Shown one piece after another: positions 17,449 to 27,059 of a stretch of DNA of 64,000 bases; positions within the stretch are counted from its first letter, which is position 1, and each line of letters opens with the position of its first letter. The stretch is from Asticcacaulis aquaticus (GTDB lineage Bacteria > Pseudomonadota > Alphaproteobacteria > Caulobacterales > Caulobacteraceae): the NCBI RefSeq assembly GCF_028550415.1, contig NZ_JAQQKX010000001.1:248001-312000 (forward strand). Direction: 5' to 3'. A program made the position numbers and the translations under genes. Under the pieces are notes generated by a model. It was given only the letters and a program-made list of their open reading frames with translations, did no database searches and had not been told where the DNA came from.

Positions 17449-19599
17449 TCAACCCGCGTGCGCCAAGACTGCCAGCATCAAGAGCGCCACGATATTGGTG
17501 ATCTTGATCATCGGATTGACCGCCGGACCCGACGTATCCTTGTACGGATCGCCCACCGTGTCACCCGTCACCGAGGCCTTGTGCGCATCTGACCCTTTCA
17601 GGTGCCGCACGCCGTCCTTATCCACAAAACCGTCCTCGAACGACTTCTTGGCATTGTCCCACGCACCGCCGCCCGAGGTCATCGAAATGGCCACGAAGAT
17701 GCCCGTGACAATCACCCCCAGCAGCATGGCGCCCAGCGCCTCGAACGCCGGGACCGCGCCGGCGATCGCATAGACGACGGCGAACAGCACGATGGGTGAC
17801 AGGACCGGCAGCAACGACGGCACGATCATTTCGCGGATCGCCGCCTTGGTCAGCATATCGACCGCGCGGCCATAGTCGGGCTTCGACGTGCCCGCCATGA
17901 TGCCGGGGTTTTCGCGGAACTGACGCCGCACCTCTTCGACGACCGCCTGAGCCGCCTTGCCGACCGCCGTCATGCCCATGCCGCCGAACAGGTAGGGCAG
18001 TAAGCCGCCGATCAGGAGGCCTACCACCACCCATGGCGACGACAGCGAGAAGGTCAGGTCACCTAGCCCATCGAAGAACGAGCCCGACGCGGCCGTAGCA
18101 GCGAAATATTTGAGATCCGAGGTATAGGCGGCAAACAGGACCAGCGCGCCGAGGCCCGCGGAACCGATGGCATAGCCCTTGGTGACGGCCTTGGTGGTGT
18201 TGCCGACCGCGTCAAGCGCGTCCGTCGTGTGGCGGACCTCCTTGTCGAGACCCGCCATTTCGGCGATGCCGCCCGCATTGTCCGTCACGGGTCCAAACGC
18301 ATCGAGTGCCACGATCATCCCGGCCAGGGCCAGCATGGTCGTGGTGGCAATCGCAATCCCGAACAGCCCGGCCAGCAGGTAGCAGCCGATGATCCCGGCA
18401 ACGATGATCAGGGCCGGAATCGCCGTCGATTCCATCGATACGGCCAGGCCCTGAATGACATTGGTGCCGTGGCCGGTGACCGAGGCCTGCGCGATGGAAA
18501 CCACCGGACGCTTGCCCGTACCGGTATAGTATTCGGTCACCACGATAAAGCCCGCCGTCACGCCCAGCCCGATCAGGCCGCACCAGAACAGGGTCAGGCC
18601 GGTAAAGCCCGTCGTCATGCCCGCATAGGTCAGTTGCGTATCGAAGCCGACCACGGTCTCGATGACCGCCGCCAGCGCCCCGACCGACAGGATACCCGTC
18701 ACGATCAGGCCCTTATAGAGGGCGTTCATGATGTGGTTGTCCTTGCCCAGCCGCACGAAGAACGTCCCGGCGATCGAGGTCAGGATACAGGCCGCGCAGA
18801 TGACCAGCGGCAGCATCATCATGGTGCCGACTAGCTCGGTCCCGGCAAAGAAGATCGCCGCCAGCACCATGGTCGCCACGGTCGTCACCGCATAGGTTTC
18901 GAACAGATCGGCCGCCATGCCCGCGCAGTCGCCGACATTGTCGCCGACATTGTCCGCGATGGTCGCCGGGTTGCGCGGGTCGTCTTCGGGGATGCCGGCC
19001 TCGACTTTACCCACCATATCGCCGCCGACATCGGCGCCCTTGGTGAAGATACCGCCGCCCAGACGCGCGAAGATCGAAATCAGCGACGCCCCGAATCCGA
19101 GCGCCACCAGCGCATCCACGACGGTGCGGCTGGTCGGTTCAAGATCGAGCACCTGCGTCAGCACCACATAATAACCCGCCACACCCAGCAACGCGCCCGA
19201 CGCCACGAACAGACCGGTCACCGCTCCGGCCCCGAACGCCAGGCTAAGCCCGGCCTGCAGGCTTTTCGACGCGGCCTCGGCGGTGCGCACATTGGCCCGA
19301 ACGGAAATCAGCATCCCGGCGAACCCCGCCGCGCCGGATAGGACCGCCCCGACCAGAAACCCGATCGCCGCATAGATACCTAAGAAGTAGATGGCGGCAA
19401 AAAAAATGACCACACCGACGATGGCTATGGTCGTATATTGACGTTTGAGATAGGCGCTGGCCCCTTCCTGAATGGCGGCGGCAATTTCCATCATCCGCGC
19501 ATTGCCCTGAGGCTTTTTAAGCAGGCTGAGGGTCTGCACGACCCCGTAAAGCAATCCCAACACACCGGCCCCGAGGACCAGCCAAACTAAAGATGTCAT
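17449..19599 (-). CDS. hppA: K+-independent H+-translocating pyrophosphatase
   Basis: A 716-residue membrane pump with about 16 helices that uses pyrophosphate hydrolysis to export protons. The substrate loop is [20 protein letters not shown], with further acidic blocks [35 protein letters not shown] and [15 protein letters not shown]. The [10 protein letters not shown] motif has Lys and Thr at the positions that mark the K+-independent subfamily. I chose ATG 19599 (AGGGG about 7 bases before it) over an upstream in-frame start that would add 11 polar residues. Confidence 0.96.
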   Translation of the reverse strand: MTSLVWLVLGAGVLGLLYGVVQTLSLLKKPQGNARMMEIAAAIQEGASAYLKRQYTTIAIVGVVIFFAAIYFLGIYAAIGFLVGAVLSGAAGFAGMLISVRANVRTAEAASKSLQAGLSLAFGAGAVTGLFVASGALLGVAGYYVVLTQVLDLEPTSRTVVDALVALGFGASLISIFARLGGGIFTKGADVGGDMVGKVEAGIPEDDPRNPATIADNVGDNVGDCAGMAADLFETYAVTTVATMVLAAIFFAGTELVGTMMMLPLVICAACILTSIAGTFFVRLGKDNHIMNALYKGLIVTGILSVGALAAVIETVVGFDTQLTYAGMTTGFTGLTLFWCGLIGLGVTAGFIVVTEYYTGTGKRPVVSIAQASVTGHGTNVIQGLAVSMESTAIPALIIVAGIIGCYLLAGLFGIAIATTTMLALAGMIVALDAFGPVTDNAGGIAEMAGLDKEVRHTTDALDAVGNTTKAVTKGYAIGSAGLGALVLFAAYTSDLKYFAATAASGSFFDGLGDLTFSLSSPWVVVGLLIGGLLPYLFGGMGMTAVGKAAQAVVEEVRRQFRENPGIMAGTSKPDYGRAVDMLTKAAIREMIVPSLLPVLSPIVLFAVVYAIAGAVPAFEALGAMLLGVIVTGIFVAISMTSGGGAWDNAKKSFEDGFVDKDGVRHLKGSDAHKASVTGDTVGDPYKDTSGPAVNPMIKITNIVALLMLAVLAHAG

Positions 19600-19810
19600 A
19601 TTTAACCCCTGTAGTCGTTGATGCGTTTTCATCCTGTGGATGACCGCTATTTACTGACCGTTGGGGATGGCAATACGGTTGCCCCGGTCCCCTCAGGCAA
19701 GACCGGGAGAGTGCCGCAAGTTCGATAACTGCGCAAGGGTAAGTGTTTAATGAGTAAATAGCCGCACCGCACACAGAAAGGCTCGGGTGTTTATTGCAAT
19801 GCAAACTGTG

Positions 19811-19831
19811 AAAAGCGGTGCAGACGCACCG
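19811..19831 (-). terminator. intrinsic terminator after the exported-protein gene
   Basis: CGGTGC and GCACCG pair around a 4-base loop on the minus strand, followed by CTTTT, two bases after the stop of the gene ending at 19834. Confidence 0.65.
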
Positions 19832-19833
19832 GA

Positions 19834-20244
19834 TCAGTTCATCGACTTCTTGGGATTTTGCGCCAGAACTTCGAGGGATTCTATGGCGTTCGGCCCGGTG
19901 ATCTTCGCGAATTCCGGGATCATGACGGCCTTGAGGCGCGCCTCGTCTAGCGTGTCGCGTTTGTTCGGCAGTGCAAACGACTGCTTGTGCGCCGTGCGGA
20001 TCAGGATATCGCGGAAATAGGGTTCCTTGAGTCGCAGGGTATTGACGTCGGCCTTGGCCGTCAGATTGACCTTGAGCGTGACGAATAGGTAGTTGACGAT
20101 GCGGCCCTTGTCGATAACCGGCAGGGCGACGGGCGCCAGCTTGATATACGGCGCGCCTGCCTCCTTGGCGGGGGCGGAGGCCAGTGCAGGCGCTGCGGTG
20201 AGAATGCCGGCGGCGGCAATAAGGATGCGTCGGGTCAGGGTCAT
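19834..20244 (-). CDS. exported protein of unknown function, weakly FliL-like
   Basis: A 136-residue product with a signal peptide (TRRILIAAAGILTAAPALASA, cleavage near residue 24). The mature part has a YIKLAPVALPVIDKGRI strand, YLFVTLKVNL and LKEPYFRDILIRTAHK. The strand-then-YFRDILI pattern recalls the periplasmic part of FliL, but there is no membrane anchor and no flagellar genes are nearby. It lies just downstream of thiL on the same strand. Confidence 0.65.
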   Translation of the reverse strand: MTLTRRILIAAAGILTAAPALASAPAKEAGAPYIKLAPVALPVIDKGRIVNYLFVTLKVNLTAKADVNTLRLKEPYFRDILIRTAHKQSFALPNKRDTLDEARLKAVMIPEFAKITGPNAIESLEVLAQNPKKSMN

Positions 20245-20280
20245 AGATCAGAGCCTAACCGGAAACGGTTGAGAAGCCGT

Positions 20281-21240
20281 TTATCCGTGCACCCAGCCCC
20301 GGTCTTCGAGTTCGAGCACCTGACCGTTACTGATCAGATCGACGCCCTCGCCCGCCTCACACCGACCGACCTCGACAAAGCCCGCGGCGATCAGGACTTT
20401 CGCGCCCGCCGCACTGGCCGTGCACAGCATCTGATAGTCGTCGCCGCCGGTGACCAGATCGACCGCATCGGCCCCCAGAACCATTGCCGCGCGTGCCGCA
20501 TCGGACGTCGGCACGCGGTCGAGATCGATGACGATACGCACCGCCGACGCCTTGGCCAGATGCGTCGCGTCAGCGATCAGGCCGTCGGAAATATCCATCG
20601 AGGCGTGGGCGTTTTCCAGCACCGTATCGGCCATGTCGTCGCGCGGCTGCGGCAAACGATAGGCGCGTATCAGATGCGCCTTGTGCGCGTCAGACAGGTC
20701 ATCAAATTCGCCGCGCAGCACCCGAAGCCCCAAGTGCGCATCACCGATATACCCGCCGACCAGCACGCGGTCCCCGACCCGTGCTCCGGCCCGCGACAGG
20801 GTCCGCCCCGTCGGCGCGTGACCGAACGCCGTGATGGCCAGCAGCAGCGGCCCGTCGGTCGAGACCGTATCTCCGCCGAACAGGTCGAAGTCGAACTCGT
20901 CCTGATCGACGCGCAGACCGGCGGCAAAGATTTCCTTGCCCTCATAGGCCATGCCCTTGGGCCACGCCGTCAGGAGCTGATAGCCGTAGGGATCGGCCCC
21001 CTTGGCGACGAGGTCGGAGATATTGACGCGCAACAGCTTGCGCGCCACCAGATCGAGCGGATCGGTCGACAGGAAATGCACGCCCTCGACCATGGCATCG
21101 GTCGTCACGACCAGATCATAGCCATCGCGCGCGCCCAGCACGGCCACGTCGTCGATCAGGCCGCGCGCCTCCGCTGTCAGCCCCGCCAAGGGCTTGAACA
21201 GGCGATCAATGACGGAAAATTCGCTGTTGTCGCCGGTCAT
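20281..21240 (-). CDS. thiL: thiamine-monophosphate kinase
   Basis: Phosphorylates thiamine monophosphate to the active cofactor. The 319-residue protein has the AIR-synthase-like fold with SEFSVIDRLFKPL, IDDVAVL, TTDAMVEGVHFL (about residues 53-64), KLLRVNISDLVAKGADP, MDISDGLIAD and VTGGDDYQML. The frame is open far upstream into nusB; ATG 21240 with AAGGA about 8 bases before it gives the right N-terminus. It follows nusB, the usual ribH-nusB-thiL order, and carries a conserved hairpin (21257-21301) in its leader. Confidence 0.96.
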   Translation of the reverse strand: MTGDNSEFSVIDRLFKPLAGLTAEARGLIDDVAVLGARDGYDLVVTTDAMVEGVHFLSTDPLDLVARKLLRVNISDLVAKGADPYGYQLLTAWPKGMAYEGKEIFAAGLRVDQDEFDFDLFGGDTVSTDGPLLLAITAFGHAPTGRTLSRAGARVGDRVLVGGYIGDAHLGLRVLRGEFDDLSDAHKAHLIRAYRLPQPRDDMADTVLENAHASMDISDGLIADATHLAKASAVRIVIDLDRVPTSDAARAAMVLGADAVDLVTGGDDYQMLCTASAAGAKVLIAAGFVEVGRCEAGEGVDLISNGQVLELEDRGWVHG

Positions 21241-21256
21241 ATCTGATCCTTTTAGA

Positions 21257-21301
21257 GCGATATGCCGAAAAGTGTGAAGCGGTTTTCGGCTACAATATCG
21301 C
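21257..21301 (-). promoter_or_regulatory. conserved leader hairpin, copy A (thiL)
   Basis: On the minus strand: outer stem GCGATAT/ATATCGC, inner stem CCGAAAA/TTTTCGG, loop CCGCTTCACAC. Three outer base pairs differ from the glyA and dapA copies but still pair. It ends 16 bases before the thiL ATG. Confidence 0.75.
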
Positions 21302-21310
21302 GACCAAACT

Positions 21311-21826
21311 TTATCGCGTGTCTTTGGCGATGCCGTCCAGCGCGCCGTTGACGAAGCGCGCCTCTTCGCCGCCGAAGAAGGCCTTGGCGATTTCGACATA
21401 TTCGTTGATCACGACCTCAAGGCCGATGTCCTTGCGGAACTTAAGCTCCCACGCCCCGGCGCGTAGAATGGCGCGCAGCGTCGTGTCGATGCGGTCGATG
21501 CGCCAGTTGGCCGCCAGACGCTCGGACACCAGCGCATCGATATTGTCCTGCTCCTGAACGATGGTGCGCAGGCCTTCGGCGAAGAAGTCTTCGTCGGCGG
21601 CGCCCAAGGTCTCACCTTCGATATCGCCGTCGAAACGGAAATCGGCAAATTCACGGATAACGGACTCGACCCCAGTCCCGGCAATTTCCATCTGATACAG
21701 CGCCTGCACCAGCACCAGACGCGCCACGGTGCGGGCGCGCTTGTTCTTGACCGACAGCTTGCCCTCAGTGGGCTCGGCGGCGTTCAGTTGCTCGATGACC
21801 GACTTGAGGCTTTGCGGATCAACCAT
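21311..21826 (-). CDS. nusB: transcription antitermination factor NusB
   Basis: A 171-residue all-helical RNA-binding protein that joins NusE in antitermination of rRNA operons. It carries [46 protein letters not shown] (about residues 97-122) and [29 protein letters not shown]. The first 25 residues are a short extension. I chose ATG 21826, which overlaps the ribH stop by eight bases; a GTG at 21838 is also possible. Confidence 0.95.
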   Translation of the reverse strand: MVDPQSLKSVIEQLNAAEPTEGKLSVKNKRARTVARLVLVQALYQMEIAGTGVESVIREFADFRFDGDIEGETLGAADEDFFAEGLRTIVQEQDNIDALVSERLAANWRIDRIDTTLRAILRAGAWELKFRKDIGLEVVINEYVEIAKAFFGGEEARFVNGALDGIAKDTR

Positions 21827-22289
21827 GGTTGCCACCACGGAACGACTTGCGCAGGGCGATCATGTCGAGCGCCACCTTGGCGACGGTGCCGCCCTTATCG
21901 CCTTCCGAGCGACGCGCGCGCGCCCAGGCCTGATCCTCGTCCTCGACCGTCAGGATGCCGTAACCGATGCACAGCAGTTGCTTCAGCGTCAGGTCCATCA
22001 GGCCGCGCGCCGATTCTTCGCACACATAGTCGTAGTGGGTCGTCTCGCCGCGGATGACGCAGCCCAGCGCCACGTAGCCGTCGTACTTGCGGCCGGCCGG
22101 GCCTTTGGAGGCGTCTTCGGCCATGGCGATGGCGGCAGGCACTTCGAACGCGCCCGGCACGGTGACGACGTCGTAGTCCGCGCCATAGGCTTCGAGGGCA
22201 GCCTTGGCACCGCTCAGAAGCTCATCGGAAATATCCTCGTAAAAACGGCTTTCGACGATGAGGAGGCGCAGAGGGGTTTCGAGGGTCAA
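21819..22289 (-). CDS. ribH: 6,7-dimethyl-8-ribityllumazine synthase
   Basis: Penultimate step of riboflavin synthesis. The 156-residue protein has [31 protein letters not shown] (about 47-60), [18 protein letters not shown] with the catalytic His, and [12 protein letters not shown] placed the start at TTG 22289, with AAGGA about 11 bases before it; an in-frame TTG at 22313 would add eight residues. It is coupled to nusB by an eight-base overlap. Confidence 0.93.
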   Translation of the reverse strand: MTLETPLRLLIVESRFYEDISDELLSGAKAALEAYGADYDVVTVPGAFEVPAAIAMAEDASKGPAGRKYDGYVALGCVIRGETTHYDYVCEESARGLMDLTLKQLLCIGYGILTVEDEDQAWARARRSEGDKGGTVAKVALDMIALRKSFRGGNHG

Positions 22290-22312
22290 GACGAACGTCC
22301 TTAAAGATAACA

Positions 22313-22335
22313 AGAAGCCGTCAATAGCGGCTTCT
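22313..22335 (-). terminator. hairpin between the ribB-type gene and ribH
   Basis: AGAAGCCG and CGGCTTCT pair around a 7-base loop; on the minus strand TTGTTATCTTT follows. It could be a partial terminator or a processing site between the two riboflavin genes. Confidence 0.45.
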
Positions 22336-22372
22336 GAGGAAGTACAAAAGTCAAATCTGCTTTAGCTTGCTC

Positions 22373-23512
22373 TTAGCTTAAAGGTTTCCAGTCGATGATC
22401 TGGAGACCGTAGCCTTCGAGCGCCGCCGGTTTCGGCTTGGAGTCCGATAGGGCGATCATGTCGCGCACCCCCAGATCGAGGAGGATCTGTGCGCCGACAC
22501 CATAGTCGCGCAGGCCGCGCGGTGCGGGCTGATCTTCGTCATCCAGCGCAAAACGGTTCGACAGGACCTTCGGATCGAGGTCGCGCAGCATGACCATCAC
22601 CGCCGGACCATCATAATCCGCCATCTGTTGCATCGCGCGTTCGACCAGCCCCGCGCGACCGTCCGCCGCCCCCAGCACATCGGCGGCGACATCAAGCTGA
22701 TGCATACGGACCAGAGTCGGCTTGTTCGGCGATGGCTGCTGCTTGACCAGCGCGATATGTTCGCCCTGATCGAGGCGGTTGCGATAGACGAACAGGCGGA
22801 ACTGCCCGCCCCACTGGCTTTCGAACGGCTTTTCCAGCACGCGATCGACGAAGCGTTCCGTGCGGCGGCGATAGGCGATCAGGTCGGCGATGGTGCCGAT
22901 CTTGATGCCGTGGGTCTGAGCAAAGACGATCAGGTCCGGCAGACGCGCCATGGTCCCGTCGTCGTTCATCACCTCGCAGATGACCCCGGCAGGATAGAGC
23001 CCGGCCATGCGCGAAATATCGACTACGGCCTCGGTGTGGCCGGTACGGACCAAAACGCCGCCCTCGCGGGCGACCAGCGGAAAGACGTGACCGGGGCTGA
23101 CGATATCGTCGAAGCCCTTGGTCTGGTCGATGGCCACCGCGATGGTGCGGGCGCGGTCGTGCGCCGAAATGCCGGTAGTAATGCCTTCCTTGGCTTCGAT
23201 AGCGACCGTAAAGGCCGTGCCGTTGCGGGCGCCGTTTTCGGCGGCCATCGGCGGCAGGCGCAGTTGCCGCGCGCGTTCCGGCGTCAGGGCCAGACAGATC
23301 AGGCCGCGCCCGAAGCGCGCCATGAAGTTGACCACATCGGGGGTCGCCATCTGGGCCGGGATACAGATATCGCCTTCGTTCTCGCGGTCTTCGGCATCCA
23401 CCAGAATATAGGGCCGGCCATTGCGCGCGTCTTCGAGGATATCCTCGATGGTCGAGATCGGGCTGTCGGGACTGACCGGATTGAGGTCGGTGGCGATGCG
23501 ATTAAAGGTCAT
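22373..23512 (-). CDS. ribB: 3,4-dihydroxy-2-butanone 4-phosphate synthase fused to a degenerate GTP cyclohydrolase II domain
   Basis: A 379-residue fusion. The N-terminal domain (about 1-215) is a complete RibB: VDAEDRENEGDICIPAQ, RTGHTEAVVDISRMAG and PAGVICEVMNDDG. The C-terminal domain has the size and order of GTP cyclohydrolase II, including FVYRNRLDQGEHIALV and LRDYGVGAQILLDLGVRDM. However, the zinc site is gone: where active enzymes read VRVHSEC..GDVFGS.RCDCG this one reads VRMHQLDVAADVLGAADGR, with no cysteine. So only the RibB step is likely performed. ATG 23512 was chosen because GAGG lies about 11 bases before it. Confidence 0.93.
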   Translation of the reverse strand: MTFNRIATDLNPVSPDSPISTIEDILEDARNGRPYILVDAEDRENEGDICIPAQMATPDVVNFMARFGRGLICLALTPERARQLRLPPMAAENGARNGTAFTVAIEAKEGITTGISAHDRARTIAVAIDQTKGFDDIVSPGHVFPLVAREGGVLVRTGHTEAVVDISRMAGLYPAGVICEVMNDDGTMARLPDLIVFAQTHGIKIGTIADLIAYRRRTERFVDRVLEKPFESQWGGQFRLFVYRNRLDQGEHIALVKQQPSPNKPTLVRMHQLDVAADVLGAADGRAGLVERAMQQMADYDGPAVMVMLRDLDPKVLSNRFALDDEDQPAPRGLRDYGVGAQILLDLGVRDMIALSDSKPKPAALEGYGLQIIDWKPLS

Positions 23513-23571
23513 GAACTGTCTTACCTCAGATACGCCCGCACGCATGGGGCGTATGAATTTGGGGGCGCGAT

Positions 23572-24162
23572 CTAAACCGTTTCGCGCCAACGGGCGGCAT
23601 AGCGCGCCATAAGGTCGATCTCAAGGTTTAGTTTGTCGCCTACCGACTTTTGCGACAGGGTCGTGTGCGTCCAGGTGTGCGGGATGATCGCCACGCCGAA
23701 GACGTCGTCCTCGACCTCGTTGACCGTCAGGGAAATGCCGTCGAGCGCAATAGACCCCTTGGGCGCGATATAGCGATGCAGCGGACGCGGCACGCGGATT
23801 TTCAACCGGTAGGCATCACCGTCCTCGATCAGGCTGATCAGCTCGCCGACGCCATCGACGTGACCGGCGACAATATGCCCGCCCAGTTCGTCGCCGACCT
23901 TCAACGCGCGCTCTAGGTTGATGCGGTCGCCGACCTGCCAGGTGTCGAGCGTTGTCAGGGACAGTGTCTCCGGCGACAGATCGACGAAAAACCGGTCACC
24001 GCGCTTTTCGACGACGGTCAGGCAGCAGCCCGAATGGGCGATAGACGCCCCGATATCGACGGTTGAAAGGTCGTAGGTCGTTTGCACCTCGAACCGCGCC
24101 CCGCCTTCGTGACGGTCGATGGAAATGACGGTGCCAAGATCGGTAATGATGCCGGTAAACAT
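23572..24162 (-). CDS. ribE: riboflavin synthase, alpha subunit
   Basis: Final step of riboflavin synthesis: dismutation of two lumazine molecules. The 196-residue protein starts MFTGIITDLGTV and shows the internal duplication of the family: IAHSGCCLTVVE with NLERAL in repeat 1, and GSIALDGISLTVNEVED with LNLEIDLMARY in repeat 2. It lies between the ribD-type gene (upstream, after a palindromic repeat) and the ribB-type gene. Confidence 0.97.
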   Translation of the reverse strand: MFTGIITDLGTVISIDRHEGGARFEVQTTYDLSTVDIGASIAHSGCCLTVVEKRGDRFFVDLSPETLSLTTLDTWQVGDRINLERALKVGDELGGHIVAGHVDGVGELISLIEDGDAYRLKIRVPRPLHRYIAPKGSIALDGISLTVNEVEDDVFGVAIIPHTWTHTTLSQKSVGDKLNLEIDLMARYAARWRETV

Positions 24163-24170
24163 TCTATCCT

Positions 24171-24321
24171 CCCCCTCTCCCTGAGGGTATAGCGCCAGCG
24201 AAAGTATAGCTTTCGCAAGCGATGGGAAGCGCGTAGCGCGGGGTGAGGGGGAAAGGGTTCAACCGAATCCATGATGGACAGATCCCCCTCACCCCAACCC
24301 TCTCCCTCAAGGGAGAGGGGG
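24171..24321. repeat. nested palindromic intergenic repeat, copy 2
   Basis: Ends CCCCCTCTCCCT and AGGGAGAGGGGG are inverted; inside them GGGGTGAGGGGGA pairs with TCCCCCTCACCCC. It fills the gap between ribD and ribE, both on the minus strand, so it is probably transcribed. Confidence 0.85.
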
Positions 24322-24340
24322 TTAACTATTGGGCTACGCC

Positions 24341-24991
24341 CTACTCCAACTCGTAACTTTCCCACAGATCTTCGCCGACAGCTTGCACCCCGACGCGGGA
24401 AAAGCGGATAACCTTATTGATTTCCGCGATATCGAGGAAACCGACGACCGAACGCCCGTCGCCCCCCAATATAGTCGGTGCACGGAACCATTCCAGACGG
24501 TCCACGGCCCCGGCCTTGATAAAAGCGGTGGCGATCTGGCCGCCGCCTTCGACGAACAGGCGATCGATCCCGGCGTCGTTGAGCGCTTCGAGCGCCGCGG
24601 TGAGGTCCACACGCTGATGCTTCGAAGCGACTTTCAGCGGGCGGACCCCTAACGACACCAGTTCCGGATTGAGATCATGCGTGGTGACGACGAAGGTCGG
24701 GATGACCCGCGCCGTCTGAACCAGCTTGGAATGCAGCGGGATACGGCCGCGCGAGTCCAGCACGATGCGGGCGGGTTGATAGCCTTCGTAACCCTGCAAG
24801 CGCACGGTCAGTTCGGGATCGTCTTTCAGCACGGTCTCGATGCCGACCAGCACCGCGTCGTGGCTGGCGCGCAGTTCATGCACCGCGCGGCGCGCCTCCT
24901 CCCCCGTAATCCAGCGGCTTTCGCCCGTATGGGTGGCGATGCGCCCATCCAGAGTCGTGGCCAGTTTCAGGGTGACGAAGGGTCTAATCAT
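24341..24991 (-). CDS. ribD: stand-alone RibD reductase domain (pyrimidine reductase)
   Basis: A 216-residue protein that corresponds only to the C-terminal reductase half of RibD, which reduces the 5-amino-6-(ribosylamino)uracil phosphate with NADPH. It shows [55 protein letters not shown] and [15 protein letters not shown]. The N-terminal zinc deaminase domain is completely absent: the ATG overlaps nrdR by four bases, and no HAE/PCxxxGRTPPC motif is seen nearby. A separate deaminase must exist elsewhere. Confidence 0.9.
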   Translation of the reverse strand: MIRPFVTLKLATTLDGRIATHTGESRWITGEEARRAVHELRASHDAVLVGIETVLKDDPELTVRLQGYEGYQPARIVLDSRGRIPLHSKLVQTARVIPTFVVTTHDLNPELVSLGVRPLKVASKHQRVDLTAALEALNDAGIDRLFVEGGGQIATAFIKAGAVDRLEWFRAPTILGGDGRSVVGFLDIAEINKVIRFSRVGVQAVGEDLWESYELE

Positions 24992-25557
24992 GCATCGTCC
25001 GTGGACGACAGGTCTTGTTCGCCCAGACCGCGTTTGATGTCGCGCGGGTCTTCGGGATCGGGATTGCCGTGCGGTGCCGCGGTTCGTGCGGGGGGAACAT
25101 CGCCATCCCCGTCGAATTCGTCGATCAGCAGACGCGCGAAGTCCGCTGTTTCACGGAAGTCGCGATAGACCGAGGCGTAGCGCACATAAGCCACTTCATC
25201 GACGGCCCGGAGCGCCTTCATGATCATTTCACCGACGACTTCGGAGGGAATATCGCTCTCGCCTAGGCTTTCCAATTGACGCACAATAGCCGAGACCATG
25301 CGATCTACGCGATCCGGCTCGACGTCTCGCTTGCGAAGCGCAATCGAGATGGAACGCTCCAGCTTTTCGCGGTCGAACGGCGTGCGACGACCGGAGCGCT
25401 TGACGATGATCAGTTCGCGCAACTGCACGCGCTCGAACGTCGTGAAACGTCCGCCGCATTCAGAGCACGAGCGGCGACGGCGAATGGCTGCCCCGTCCTC
25501 GGAGGGACGGGAGTCCTTGACCTGGGTTTCAGGATTTCCGCAGAAAGGGCAGCGCAT
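24988..25557 (-). CDS. nrdR: ribonucleotide reductase repressor NrdR
   Basis: A 189-residue regulator with an N-terminal zinc ribbon (CPFC at residues 3-6 and CSEC at 31-34) and an ATP-cone domain (about 46-136: [33 protein letters not shown]). It represses ribonucleotide reductase genes when dATP is bound. The last 35 residues are a polar, proline-rich tail longer than usual. It lies between glyA and ribD and overlaps ribD by four bases. Confidence 0.97.
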   Translation of the reverse strand: MRCPFCGNPETQVKDSRPSEDGAAIRRRRSCSECGGRFTTFERVQLRELIIVKRSGRRTPFDREKLERSISIALRKRDVEPDRVDRMVSAIVRQLESLGESDIPSEVVGEMIMKALRAVDEVAYVRYASVYRDFRETADFARLLIDEFDGDGDVPPARTAAPHGNPDPEDPRDIKRGLGEQDLSSTDDA

Positions 25558-25571
25558 TCAATCTCTTTCAA

Positions 25572-26873
25572 CTATGCGTAAATCGGAAAGCGCTTGGTCA
25601 GCGCCAGAACCTGCTCGCGCACCTTGGCCGTGACGGCTTCGTCCGGCGCGCCGGAGTTCGACGCCATGCCATCGACGACATCGGCGATCAGGTGACCGAT
25701 CTGACGGAACTCGTCCTCGCGGAAGCCGCGCGTCGTGCCCGCCGGGGTGCCGAGACGGACGCCCGAGGTGATGGTGAAGGGCTGCGGGTCGAACGGGATG
25801 CCGTTCTTGTTGCAGGTGATGAAGGCTTCTTCGAGGGCGTGTTCGGTCGCCTTGCCGGTCTGGCCCTTGGGGCGCAGATCGACCGACATGACGTGGCTGT
25901 CGGTGCCGCCGGAGACGACGCCAAGGCCACGCTCGACCAGCACAGCGGCCAGCACGCGGGCATTGGCCACGACCTGAGCGGCATAGGCCTTGAACTCGGG
26001 TTGCAGGGCTTCACCGAAGGCGACCGCCTTACCGGCGATGACGTGCATCAGCGGGCCGCCCTGAAGACCGGGGAAGACGGCCGAATTGATCTTCTTGCCC
26101 AGCGCTTCGTCGTTCGACAGGATCAGGCCGCCGCGCGGGCCACGCAGGGTCTTGTGCGTGGTGGTGGTGACGACGTGGGCATGCGGCAGCGGATCGGGAT
26201 AGACGCCACCGGCAACCAGACCGGCATAGTGCGCCATGTCAACGAACAGATAGGCCCCGACGCTGTCGGCAATGGCGCGGAAACGCGCGAAATCGATGTG
26301 ACGGCTGTAGTTCGAGGCACCCGCCACGATCAGCTTCGGCTTGTGTTCCTTGGCCAGCTTTTCGACCTGATCGTAATCAATCAGGTGATCGTCTTCGCGT
26401 ACGCCGTAAGGGACGACCTTGAACCACTTGCCCGACTGGTTGGCGGGCGAACCGTGGGTCAGGTGGCCACCGCAGGCCAGGTCCATGCCCATATAGGTGT
26501 CGCCGGGTTGCAGCAGGGTGAAGAAGACGGCCTGATTGGCATTGGCCCCCGAATGCGGCTGCACATTGGCGAAGTTACAGTTGAACAATTGCTTGGCGCG
26601 GTCGATGGCCAGCTTTTCGACCTCGTCGACATATTCGCAACCGCCGTAGTAACGACGACCCGGATAGCCCTCGGCGTATTTGTTGGTCAGGACCGAGCCC
26701 TGCGCTTCCAGCACCGCTTTGGAGACGATGTTTTCCGAGGCGATCAGCTCGATCTGATCCTGCTGACGAGTCAGCTCACCCTTGATCGCCGCCAGAACGG
26801 CCGGATCGGCGGCGGCCAGATCACTGTTGAAATAGCTCTGCGGGATGAAGGAAGCGGGTGCGTTCACGGGCAT
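25572..26873 (-). CDS. glyA: serine hydroxymethyltransferase
   Basis: PLP enzyme interconverting serine and glycine and supplying one-carbon units. The 433-residue protein has [35 protein letters not shown] and the cofactor lysine in [16 protein letters not shown] (about residues 236-251). The start is ATG 26873 (MPVNAPASF), with AGGATC just before it; six further upstream residues lie inside the leader hairpin and are unlikely to be translated. nrdR follows 14 bases after the stop. Confidence 0.98.
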   Translation of the reverse strand: MPVNAPASFIPQSYFNSDLAAADPAVLAAIKGELTRQQDQIELIASENIVSKAVLEAQGSVLTNKYAEGYPGRRYYGGCEYVDEVEKLAIDRAKQLFNCNFANVQPHSGANANQAVFFTLLQPGDTYMGMDLACGGHLTHGSPANQSGKWFKVVPYGVREDDHLIDYDQVEKLAKEHKPKLIVAGASNYSRHIDFARFRAIADSVGAYLFVDMAHYAGLVAGGVYPDPLPHAHVVTTTTHKTLRGPRGGLILSNDEALGKKINSAVFPGLQGGPLMHVIAGKAVAFGEALQPEFKAYAAQVVANARVLAAVLVERGLGVVSGGTDSHVMSVDLRPKGQTGKATEHALEEAFITCNKNGIPFDPQPFTITSGVRLGTPAGTTRGFREDEFRQIGHLIADVVDGMASNSGAPDEAVTAKVREQVLALTKRFPIYA

Positions 26874-26885
26874 GATCCTGTTAGA

Positions 26886-26929
26886 GCGCATTCCGAAAAG
26901 TGTGTCGCGGTTTTCGGAATCAAATGCGC
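26886..26929 (-). promoter_or_regulatory. conserved leader hairpin, copy B (glyA)
   Basis: On the minus strand: GCGCATT, a 5-base bulge TGATT, CCGAAAA, loop CCGCGACACAC, TTTTCGG, AATGCGC. Both stems pair perfectly. It ends 12 bases before the glyA ATG. Confidence 0.8.
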
Positions 26930-27059
26930 GTTGATAGATTTGAGGGGCCTTGTACCATATGTAGTACGTGCGCTGGAAATTGCGCGTCTGTTAAACCTTT
27001 GCGCCCGCGATTCCAAGCGAAAACCTCTGCGGCAATAGATGAGCGCCGCTAATACAGTA

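Noticed and set aside
24171-24340. Possible FMN riboswitch in the riboflavin cluster
   Set aside because: The gap upstream of ribE is fully explained by the nested palindrome, and the conserved FMN-aptamer blocks are not seen there or before ribH.
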